Made by a program: the position numbers and the translations under genes. DNA of 9,293 nucleotides from an uncultured Rhodospirillaceae bacterium (lineage in GTDB: Bacteria; Pseudomonadota; Alphaproteobacteria; Thalassobaculales; Thalassobaculaceae): contig CALAHL010000643.1 of the NCBI GenBank assembly GCA_937891725.1, forward strand, positions 1 through 9,293, read 5' to 3'. Below the pieces are notes generated by a model. It worked only from the letters and a program-made list of their open reading frames with translations, did not search any database and was not told where the DNA came from. Shown piece after piece: positions 1-6,638 of this stretch; the first letter of the stretch is position 1; the number at the start of each line of letters is the position of its first letter.

Positions 1-123
1 ATTGGTGAACCGGCCGCCTTCGCTGTCATAGCGGCGGATCTCTTCCATCCCCAGCAGATCGCAATAGAACTTGAGGCTGGCATCGACGTCCGAGATTCGG
101 ACCATGGTGTGAAGATATTGCAT
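1..123 (-). CDS. gloA: Lactoylglutathione lyase (glyoxalase I), N-terminal 41 residues, cut by the window edge
   Basis: The reverse strand from 123 down to 1 reads MQYLHTMVRISDVDASLKFY and continues through CDLLGMEEIRRYDSEGGRFTN before leaving the window. This is the conserved start of glyoxalase I, which isomerises the hemithioacetal of methylglyoxal and glutathione to S-lactoylglutathione in the cytoplasm. H5 corresponds to the first metal ligand of the family and R9 to a glutathione-binding arginine. The pattern 'SD.DASL.FYCD.LGM' is the first beta-alpha unit of the vicinal-oxygen-chelate fold. The full protein is normally about 130-145 residues, so roughly two thirds lie outside. The ATG at 123-121 is supported by a GGAGAG ribosome-binding site about 6 nt upstream (plus-strand 127-134 region) and by the family's usual N-terminus. 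It is transcribed away from the AbiV-like gene. Identification is firm; regulation cannot be judged. Confidence 0.93.
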   Translation of the reverse strand, partial: MQYLHTMVRISDVDASLKFYCDLLGMEEIRRYDSEGGRFTN

Positions 124-310
124 TCGGCTCTCCGCGTGGCGCGTTTTTGATTGGACTGATCCCAATGTGGCGATTTCGGCGGAAGAGACAACCCGCTCCG
201 TCACCGTCGAGTTATTACAAGACGCGAGTGACCGTGCAAACCGAGACTGCCGCCCCTCGCATTGATCCGCGTCACCATGGGCCAGCGGTCTAACTCCGAT
301 ACTTCGAACC

Positions 311-330
311 CCAACCCGAACGTTGGTTGG
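311..330. repeat. Short inverted repeat CCAACC-N8-GGTTGG
   Basis: CCAACC (311-316) and GGTTGG (325-330) are perfect reverse complements separated by 8 nt, and the spacer contains the palindrome AACGTT (319-324). It lies about 70 bp upstream of the AbiV-like start, between the divergent genes. No T-tract follows on either strand, so a protein-binding site is at least as likely as a terminator. Repeats this short also occur by chance. Confidence 0.3.
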
Positions 331-370
331 ATGACCGCGATGCGGACAAAACAGCCATAGGCATTTACGG

Positions 371-376
371 TATGAT
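371..376 (+). promoter_or_regulatory. Possible -10 box (TATGAT) of the AbiV-like gene
   Basis: TATGAT matches the sigma-70 -10 consensus TATAAT at five of six positions and sits 25 nt before the ATG, which would give a leader of roughly 20 nt. No good -35 element (TTGACA) occurs at the proper distance; the best spaced hexamer, around 348-353, is AAAACA. This is a weak prediction from position and similarity only. Confidence 0.25.
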
Positions 377-401
377 ATCGCCTGGATAATTAGGAGCCTC
401 T

Positions 402-1109
402 ATGGGTTCACCGCACCTACCCAAATTGACATCCGTGCTTTTGCATTCCTACAGCGAAGCCGCGCTCTGTAACGCGGATGAACTGCTCGCTGAATCGTTA
501 CTGTTGCGCGACCATGACCACATGGCACGGGCTTACTTCTTGGCCGTTTCTTGTATCGAAGAAACGGGCAAAGCGCTGCTCGCGTTCGATTCCCAGAATC
601 GCAATCTTAGCGATCCGGCAGTCTGCAAGAAGCTGAAGACGTCGATGGAAAGCCACAGGCAAAAGATCGGTTATGCATTGGGTATTTGGGCCTTTAGCAG
701 CCCTGACCCACGGGATGCGGTAAAGGTTGCGCTTGATCTGGCCGTTGACGCTAAATACGGTCGCGAACCTTCATTGTATAGCGACTTGAGGACGGACCCA
801 GATCGGGTTCAAACGCCGCGTGAGATCGTCCGGGCTAACGCAGCGCGGGACTGTGTCAGACTCGCCGAGAACTGCCTTGTGTTCGCGCACAGCCATGTCA
901 GGGACAAAATACCACCCAAGTTCACGACTGCTCAGAATAGGATCTTCACATTGAAATCCGCCAAGTTTCAGGAGCTTCTGAGCACGGAAGACTTCTGGTG
1001 GTACTACATCTCGCGAATGGAATCAGGCCAACACGACATCGCGGAAGCGGTGCACGGATATGAGCGGGATCACATCAAGACTGGCAAGCCGTTTAGTACT
1101 GAGCAGTAG
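402..1109 (+). CDS. AbiV-family abortive infection protein (HEPN-like), stand-alone
   Basis: The 235-residue product has the hallmarks of the AbiV family (HEPN_AbiV). There is an N-terminal helix with A-L-C-N-A-D-E-L-L (residues 21-29). A helix 'ARAYFLAVSCIEETGKALL' (42-60) carries the signature EExGK at 53-57. A conserved-looking H-R-Q-K-I follows at 85-89. Lactococcal AbiV (about 200 residues) is an abortive-infection protein that acts with a phage protein (SaV) to stop phage protein synthesis; whether this distant relative works that way is inference. A canonical HEPN RNase motif (R-x4-6-H) is not obvious; K79-x5-H85 is the nearest match. No signal peptide or membrane segment is visible, so it should be cytoplasmic. 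The ATG is set by AGGAG at 392-396, 5 nt upstream. G+C of 45-53% in sampled lines, against up to 80% in the macroglobulin gene, suggests horizontal transfer. It has no same-strand partner gene. Confidence 0.82.
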   Translation: MGSPHLPKLTSVLLHSYSEAALCNADELLAESLLLRDHDHMARAYFLAVSCIEETGKALLAFDSQNRNLSDPAVCKKLKTSMESHRQKIGYALGIWAFSSPDPRDAVKVALDLAVDAKYGREPSLYSDLRTDPDRVQTPREIVRANAARDCVRLAENCLVFAHSHVRDKIPPKFTTAQNRIFTLKSAKFQELLSTEDFWWYYISRMESGQHDIAEAVHGYERDHIKTGKPFSTEQ

Positions 1110-1119
1110 ACGAACACTA

Positions 1120-1144
1120 TAGTTTGTGGCGACCCTACAAACTG
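1120..1144 (+). terminator. Hairpin just downstream of the AbiV-like gene
   Basis: AGTTTGTGG (1121-1129) pairs with CTACAAACT (1135-1143) through nine base pairs, one of them G-U, around a five-base loop. A further U-G pair is possible at 1120/1144. It begins 11 nt after the TAG stop, where a transcript end is expected between convergent genes. No U-run follows (GCGACAAAGG), so it is not a standard intrinsic terminator; it could be a weak terminator or a 3'-end-stabilising hairpin. The rest of the gap to 1242 holds only a bulged GC-rich stem (CCGAC 1162-1166 with GTCGG 1181-1185). Confidence 0.4.
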
Positions 1145-1242
1145 CGACAAAGGCCTGGGAGCCGACCTTAGCGATGTCGCGTCGGGCAGACAAAATCGGA
1201 CTCTTCCGCTTCGACCAATCCAATGAGATCTAGAATGCGCCT

Positions 1243-1620
1243 TCAGAACCCGTCCTGAACCCAATCATGTCTGGACTGCGCATTCACCGCCTGCGTGGGC
1301 CGAGGGAAGCTCGGATCGGCGAAGCAACCGACGGCCACCGCGATCATATCCGGTTTGCGCTGCGGCTCCCAGAATACGGTCGAGCCGCATCTCGGGCAAA
1401 AATGAAACCGCACCGGAAATCCGCTCTCGGAGGGACGCTCATAGGCGGTGCAGGCGCCCTCCACCAGAACGTCCGAGCGGTTGAAGAAAGCCGCTATTCC
1501 GAACGGGGAACCGGTTCGCCGCTGACAGGCGAGACAATGGCAGAGCGAGATCAGCTTCGGCTCCGCTGAACAGGTCACTTTGAGTGCCCCACAATCGCAG
1601 CCTGCCGAACGCGACATCAT
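1243..1620 (-). CDS. GFA family zinc-binding protein (glutathione-dependent formaldehyde-activating enzyme-like)
   Basis: The protein is 125 residues from the ATG at 1620-1618. It shows the full zinc-ligand pattern of the GFA / CENP-V fold: C8-x-C10-G near the N-terminus, C27-x-C29-x2-C32 in 'SLCHCLACQRRTGSPFG', and C75-x2-C78 in 'FHFCPRCGSTVFWE'. The founding member (Gfa of Paracoccus) was described as joining formaldehyde to glutathione, but most small GFA proteins have no demonstrated substrate, so only the family is assigned. An AAGGAA ribosome-binding site (plus strand 1624-1629) lies 4 nt before this ATG and 7 nt before a second in-frame ATG at 1617-1615, which could be the true start. 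The C-terminus ends soon after 'SRHDWVQDGF', somewhat shorter than many relatives. It faces the AbiV-like gene tail to tail and diverges from the macroglobulin gene. Confidence 0.88.
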   Translation of the reverse strand: MMSRSAGCDCGALKVTCSAEPKLISLCHCLACQRRTGSPFGIAAFFNRSDVLVEGACTAYERPSESGFPVRFHFCPRCGSTVFWEPQRKPDMIAVAVGCFADPSFPRPTQAVNAQSRHDWVQDGF

Positions 1621-1703
1621 CGTTTCCTTTCGAAATTCCAAACCGGCGACGGATCACCTGATCTCAGCGCCCGATCAATGCCCCAATTCTTCAGCAAGCT
1701 GTC

Positions 1704-1731
1704 GGCACAGTTCTTCCGACCAAACTGTGCC
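1704..1731. promoter_or_regulatory. Perfect 9-bp inverted repeat in the GFA / macroglobulin divergent region
   Basis: GGCACAGTT (1704-1712) and AACTGTGCC (1723-1731) are exact reverse complements with a 10-nt spacer. Their centres are 19 bp apart, close to two helical turns, which suits a dimeric regulator. The repeat ends 49 bp before the macroglobulin ATG and lies 84 bp from the GFA start, so it could serve either gene. No T-run follows on either strand, which argues against an intrinsic terminator. I see no clear -35/-10 pair beside it, and the binding protein, if any, is unknown. Confidence 0.45.
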
Positions 1732-1780
1732 TCAAATGCGCTACGCTTCACAAAAGACCCATCACCAGGGATGCAATGCG

Positions 1781-4700
1781 ATGTTACAGCCTCAGGCAAA
1801 GCCAAGCTCCAGCATTTTCACCTCGATCCTGGGCGCTGTGACACTTTTCGGCGCTCTTGCCGCGACCTCCCCCGGACTGACCCAGACCAAGGCCGAACCC
1901 TTCGCATTTCAGAAGGAACGCTTCGACCTGAGCGGGGATCGCCCGGTTGTGTGCCTGGATTTCAATCGTCCGCTCGACTTCGCCCGCCCGAAACGCCCCG
2001 ACGACTACATCGCGATCAGCCCGAACGCGGATGTCAGCCCGCGCGTTCAGGACCAGTCCCTCTGCCTGTCCGGTCTCGACTGGGGCAGCCGCTACCAGGT
2101 GACGGTGCGCGCGGGGCTCCCGGGTGCGGCCGACGGCGACATCCCGGCCTCCAGCCTCGCCGGAGATCGCATCGTCGTGGTCGATTTCCCCGACGCGCCG
2201 CCCTCGGTCGCGTTCCACGGCGATGGCTACGTGCTGGCCCAAGACGGGGACGCGGTCCTGCCGCTCGCCACCCGCAACGTCTCCTCGGTCGACATTCAGG
2301 TGCTGCGGATCGTCGACCGCAATCTGATCGAACAGATCCGCAATACCAACCTGCAGGAGGTGATGAACGGCTGGAGCATCGAGCAGATCAGCAACTGGCA
2401 GGGCGAAACCGTGTGGAGCGGCACGCTGGAGGTCCAGGGCACGCCGAACCGCACCGAACGCACCGGGATCGAGATCGACACCATTCTGGACCGCAGCGTG
2501 CCGGGCATTCATATCGTCACCGCCTGGCCTTCGGACGCACAGCCGAATGATTGGGACTCGCGCGCCACCCAATGGGTGCTGGTCTCGAACCTCGGGATTT
2601 CGAGCTTTGAAGGCTCCGGCGACGGTGCCATGACCGCCTTCGTCCACGGCCTGAACGACGCCCAGCCGCGCGGTGACATCACCGCCCGGCTGATCGCGCG
2701 CAACAACAAGATCCTCGGCGAGGCCGTAACCGATGCGGACGGGCGGATCGACTTCTCGGCCGGTCTGATGCGCGGCGACGGCGGCAACACGCCGACAGCC
2801 CTGATGCTCTATGGCCCGGATCAGGATTTCAATCTGCTGCGCCTGTCCGGCCCGGCCTTCGATCTGTCGGATCGCGGGGTGTCCGGCCGCGCGCTGGCAG
2901 GACCGATCGATGGGTTCCTATGGGGCGACCGGGACATCTACCGGCCCGGCGAAACCGTCGCGCTGGCGGGTATGCTGCGGGACGGTGCCACCGCGTCTGC
3001 CGTCGCCGAAATGCCGGTTACCCTGACGATCCTCCGTCCGGACGGCCGCGAGTTCCGTTCCCTCTCGCTCACCGCCCAACGCGCCGGATCGTTCGAAGCC
3101 AGTGTGGAGCTGCCGAAATCGGCCCCGACCGGCCAATGGACCGCCCAGGTGCGCGTCGATCCGAATGCGGACCCGGTGGCGAGCCGGTCCTTCTCGGTCG
3201 AGGATTTCGTCCCCGAGCGGTTGGCGCTTGAGCTGAGCGCCACGCCGACAGGCGGCGACACCAGCCCGACCCTCGCCCCCAACCAGGTCGTCGAGATCAG
3301 CGCGGACGGACGGTTTCTGTTCGGTGCCCCGGCCGCCAATCTGGCCCTGACCTCCGAGATCGTGGTGAGCGTCGATCCTGAGCCGTTCCCGGACTGGGCG
3401 GCCTACAGCTTCGGCCTCGCCAGCGAGAGCTATATCTCCAGCCGCAAGCCGTTGCCGGAGAGCCGTACCGATGCCGAGGGCCTGGGCCGGATCAAGGCCA
3501 GCCTCCCGCCGATCGGCGATACCACCCACCCGTTGCGGGCCACGATCCGTGCGACCCTGTTGGAGCCCGGCGGACGCGGAATCACCCGCTCACTCGATCT
3601 CAAAGTGCAAAAGTCCGAGACCGCTGAGGCGCTGGCGTTGGGCCTGCGTCCCACCTTTCAGGACGGTCAGGTCGCCGAGGGCACCAATGCCACCGCTGAG
3701 GTGATCGCGCTTGATCTAACCGGAACCCCGGTCGCCGGCCGGACCTTGGGATGGGCCCTGGTGCGGGAGGTCCGGGACTATTTCTGGACGACGCAGAACG
3801 GGGTCTCGAATTGGGATTTCACGGTTCACCATGAAGATGTCGCCACCGGCACCGTCGTGACGGCCGACCGACCGGTCGAGATATCCGCGCCTGTCGACTG
3901 GGGACAATACCGGATCGAGATCTTCGACAGCGAGACCGGTGCCGCCTCCAGCATCGCGTTCTCCGCCGGATGGCGCGCCCAGGCCGGGGGTGGCAGCGCG
4001 CCCGACAAGGTCCGGGTGGTGATGGATCAGGAGAGCTATCGCCCCGGTGACACGGCACGCGTATTCATCGATCCGCCCTATGCCGGCGAAGCGCTGATCG
4101 CGGTCCTGGGGGACGAGGTGCTGAGTACCCAGCGTATCTCGGTTCCGGAAGACGGCGCCGAATTCACCCTCACCGTCGGTGACGATTGGGGAGCCGCCGG
4201 GGCCTATGTATCGGTCACCCTGCTGCGTCCGAGCGGTGCCGCCGAAGACGGCGCCAACGGCTCGCGCAGTGCCGACCGGGCGATCGGAATCAGCTGGCTG
4301 ATGCTCGACCGGGAGGAACGGAAGATCGGTGTCGTGATCGATGCCCCCGCTGAGATCGTGCCCAACACAACGCTCACCGTTCCGGTGCAGCTGACCAATC
4401 TGGCGGCCGGACAGCGCGGATACCTTACCCTCGCCGCAGTCGATCAGGGCGTGCTCTCCCTCACCACCTACCTGACACCCGATCCGTTCGCCCATTACTA
4501 CGGGCGAAGGGTCCTGGGTGTGGACATCCGGGACGTCTACGGACGGCTGATCGACGGACAATGGGACCGGATGGGACGCCTGCGCGCCGGTGGCGATGGT
4601 ATGGGTGGGGCGACCGGCGGGCTGGATGCCGATGCCTATGACGTGGTCTCGCTGTTCTCCGGAATTGTCGAGACCGATGCCGAGGGTCGGGCCGAGGTCA

Positions 4701-6628
4701 CCCTTCAGATCCCGGATTTCAATGGCGAGCTGCGGCTGATGGCGGTCGCGTTCAGCGCCGACCAGATCGGCAGCGGCGAGGCCACCCTACCGGTCCGGCC
4801 GCCGCTGGTGGCGGAACTCTCGCGGCCCCGGTTCCTCGCCCCCGGAGATCAGGTCGAACTCACCCTGGATCTCACCAACCTGACCGCACCCGAGGGCGTC
4901 TACACCTCGACCGTCACCACCGACGGGCCGGTTGCCGTGATCGGCGATCCGGCCCGCACCGTGGAGCTGGCATCTGGTGGCACCGCCGTCCGCAGCCTCC
5001 GGCTGGGGGCAAAGGACAGCACCGGTGTCGGCTCGGTGACGCTCTACGTCGCGGGACCGGACGGCTTCTCCCTCACGCGCAGTTTCGAGATTTCGGTCCG
5101 CGACCCGCAAGCCCGCCAGACCCGGACCGTTGCGGCCTCACTCCCGGCTGCTCAGAAACTGGTCTTGAACCGGGACATTCTGGGCGATCTCTCGGAGACC
5201 GGCGCCACGCTCGCGGTCACGGTGGGAACCGGTCCGACCTTCAACCTGCCACGGCTGCTCGACGAGTTGGCGCGCTATCCCTACGGCTGCCTGGAGCAGA
5301 CCATCAGCACCTCCATGCCGCTGCTGTATATCGACGATCTGGCGGCATTCGTTGGCACGGAGGAGCCGAGCGAACAGATCCGAGACCGGGTCCAGGCCTC
5401 GATCTGGCGGCTGATGAACATGCAGCGTTATGACGGCGCCTTCGGGCTCTGGAACGGCTATGGGGAGGCGGAACCCTGGCTGACCGCCTATGCGGTCGAC
5501 TTTCTGGGGCGCGCCCGGCGTGCCGGATACACCGTGCCCGACAGCGCCTTCGATCTGGCGCTCGACTGGTTGGAGAGCACGCAGAACCTGAACACCGGCC
5601 AGGAGGTGTTCGGGGCCAATCTGACCTACACGCTGTACCTGCTGGCCCGCGAAGGCCGCAGACCGGCGAGCGAAGCACGCTATCTCCAGGACACCTATCT
5701 CGCGCAGCTGGATGCGGCCAGCCGGGTGCAACTGGCGGGCGCGCTCGCGCTGTCGGGAGAGACCGGCCGGGTGGCGTCCCTGCTGCAGGCGACCGATCTG
5801 CCGGTCCGGGAGTGGGACGACTCGGATTATGGCTCGACCGTACGGGACGGAGCCCTGCGTCTGACCCGGATGATCGAACTGGGCGCGGATCCCGGTCGGA
5901 TCGCCCGGCTGTCGGACGAGCTGGCCTCCGCCGTCGCCGGTGACAGGTGGCTCAGCACCCAGGAGAAAGCCTGGCTGACCCTGGCGGCCAAGGCGATGAT
6001 CGAGCGGCAGGAAACCGTCTCGGTCGCGATGGGCGGACAAAGCCGGGCAGCCAGCGCGAAGCCGGTGACGGCCTTCCCGGGGGTCTCCGCCCTGACCGAC
6101 GGCTATGTGATCGAGAACCTCGGAGACAAGCCGGTGCGGATCTCGGTGGCGATCTCCGGTCGCGCCAGCGGCCCGCTTCCCGCAATCCGCAACGGGTTCG
6201 GGATCGAGCGGACGCTCTACGCGCTCGACGGGACGCCTGTAGCTCCGGATGCGCCGCTGAAGCGGGGCGCGCGCTACATGGTGCTGATCGACGGCACAAC
6301 CGAGTCCTCCGAGCAGCAACAGGCGATGGTGATCGATCTGTTGCCGGCCGGGCTTGAGATCGAGAACACCCGACTGGTCGCGGGCGGGTCGCTTCAGGAT
6401 TTCGGCTGGCTCGGGGAGCTGACGCCGACCGAGACCACGGAGTTCCGCGACGACCGGTTCGTGGCGGCCGTCGATCTGAACGCCGAACGGGGCCAGTTCC
6501 GGGTGGCCTATCTGGTGCGCGCGGTGACGCCGGGCACTTTCATCCAGCCCGCCACCCAGGTCGAGGATATGTATCGCCCCGAGCGATTGGCCCGGACGGC
6601 TCTCTCCCGCGTGACGGTCGCGGAGTAA
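1781..6628 (+). CDS. yfhM: Bacterial alpha-2-macroglobulin family protein with thioester (YfhM-like)
   Basis: This 1615-residue periplasmic protease-trapping protein is close in length to E. coli YfhM (about 1650). A Sec signal peptide has its hydrophobic core at about 12-28, with no lipobox cysteine. N-terminal macroglobulin domains follow. An MG2-type domain starts near 'WGDRDIYRPGE' (380-391). A bait-region-type domain runs from about 745 ('DQESYRPGD') to 'AAVDQGVL' (885-892). A Gly/Arg-rich linker (930-950) may be the bait itself. The A2M domain spans about 955-1045. The thioester domain has G-C1170-L-E-Q1173. A C-terminal bMG10-type domain ends in 'EDMYRPERLA'. Protease cleavage of the bait is known to expose the Cys-Gln thioester, which then bonds covalently to the attacker. 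The ATG at 1781 is chosen because it begins the signal peptide and follows AGGGA (1767-1771); the frame stays open upstream to 1580 but would overlap GFA. It forms an operon with pbpC. Confidence 0.95.
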   Translation: MLQPQAKPSSSIFTSILGAVTLFGALAATSPGLTQTKAEPFAFQKERFDLSGDRPVVCLDFNRPLDFARPKRPDDYIAISPNADVSPRVQDQSLCLSGLDWGSRYQVTVRAGLPGAADGDIPASSLAGDRIVVVDFPDAPPSVAFHGDGYVLAQDGDAVLPLATRNVSSVDIQVLRIVDRNLIEQIRNTNLQEVMNGWSIEQISNWQGETVWSGTLEVQGTPNRTERTGIEIDTILDRSVPGIHIVTAWPSDAQPNDWDSRATQWVLVSNLGISSFEGSGDGAMTAFVHGLNDAQPRGDITARLIARNNKILGEAVTDADGRIDFSAGLMRGDGGNTPTALMLYGPDQDFNLLRLSGPAFDLSDRGVSGRALAGPIDGFLWGDRDIYRPGETVALAGMLRDGATASAVAEMPVTLTILRPDGREFRSLSLTAQRAGSFEASVELPKSAPTGQWTAQVRVDPNADPVASRSFSVEDFVPERLALELSATPTGGDTSPTLAPNQVVEISADGRFLFGAPAANLALTSEIVVSVDPEPFPDWAAYSFGLASESYISSRKPLPESRTDAEGLGRIKASLPPIGDTTHPLRATIRATLLEPGGRGITRSLDLKVQKSETAEALALGLRPTFQDGQVAEGTNATAEVIALDLTGTPVAGRTLGWALVREVRDYFWTTQNGVSNWDFTVHHEDVATGTVVTADRPVEISAPVDWGQYRIEIFDSETGAASSIAFSAGWRAQAGGGSAPDKVRVVMDQESYRPGDTARVFIDPPYAGEALIAVLGDEVLSTQRISVPEDGAEFTLTVGDDWGAAGAYVSVTLLRPSGAAEDGANGSRSADRAIGISWLMLDREERKIGVVIDAPAEIVPNTTLTVPVQLTNLAAGQRGYLTLAAVDQGVLSLTTYLTPDPFAHYYGRRVLGVDIRDVYGRLIDGQWDRMGRLRAGGDGMGGATGGLDADAYDVVSLFSGIVETDAEGRAEVTLQIPDFNGELRLMAVAFSADQIGSGEATLPVRPPLVAELSRPRFLAPGDQVELTLDLTNLTAPEGVYTSTVTTDGPVAVIGDPARTVELASGGTAVRSLRLGAKDSTGVGSVTLYVAGPDGFSLTRSFEISVRDPQARQTRTVAASLPAAQKLVLNRDILGDLSETGATLAVTVGTGPTFNLPRLLDELARYPYGCLEQTISTSMPLLYIDDLAAFVGTEEPSEQIRDRVQASIWRLMNMQRYDGAFGLWNGYGEAEPWLTAYAVDFLGRARRAGYTVPDSAFDLALDWLESTQNLNTGQEVFGANLTYTLYLLAREGRRPASEARYLQDTYLAQLDAASRVQLAGALALSGETGRVASLLQATDLPVREWDDSDYGSTVRDGALRLTRMIELGADPGRIARLSDELASAVAGDRWLSTQEKAWLTLAAKAMIERQETVSVAMGGQSRAASAKPVTAFPGVSALTDGYVIENLGDKPVRISVAISGRASGPLPAIRNGFGIERTLYALDGTPVAPDAPLKRGARYMVLIDGTTESSEQQQAMVIDLLPAGLEIENTRLVAGGSLQDFGWLGELTPTETTEFRDDRFVAAVDLNAERGQFRVAYLVRAVTPGTFIQPATQVEDMYRPERLARTALSRVTVAE

Positions 6629-6638
6629 GGCGCGCGCG

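Larger units (their letters stand above)
124..401. other. Intergenic region between divergent gloA and the AbiV-like gene
   Basis: This 278-bp stretch has no convincing open reading frame on either strand and must hold the promoters of two divergent genes. Visible structure is limited. ATTGG (150-154) and CCAAT (162-166) form a 5-bp inverted repeat 27 bp upstream of gloA. A stronger 6-bp repeat lies at 311-330 and a -10-like TATGAT at 371-376. G+C is lower than in the right half of the window (33/60 at 181-240, 29/60 at 361-420). No tRNA, attachment-site-like repeat or transposase remnant was seen. Confidence 0.5.

Noticed and set aside
290..340. TTCGAA-containing stretch resembling a tRNA T-arm or attachment site beside the AbiV-like gene
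   Set aside because: The flanking bases do not form a T-stem, no acceptor or anticodon arm can be built, and no matching direct repeat was found on the other side of the AbiV gene.
1162..1185. GC-rich stem CCGAC...GTCGG as terminator of the GFA gene
   Set aside because: The stem is interrupted by a four-base bulge, the inner loop is too tight, and no T-run follows on the minus strand.
1267..1569. A 100-codon plus-strand frame inside the GFA gene
   Set aside because: It is antisense to a well-supported zinc-ligand protein and has no recognisable sequence features.
1580..1780. Upstream extension of the macroglobulin frame to an ATG at 1580
   Set aside because: It would bury the signal peptide 68 residues inside the protein and overlap the start of the GFA gene. 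The ATG at 1781 begins a normal Sec signal and has an upstream AGGGA.
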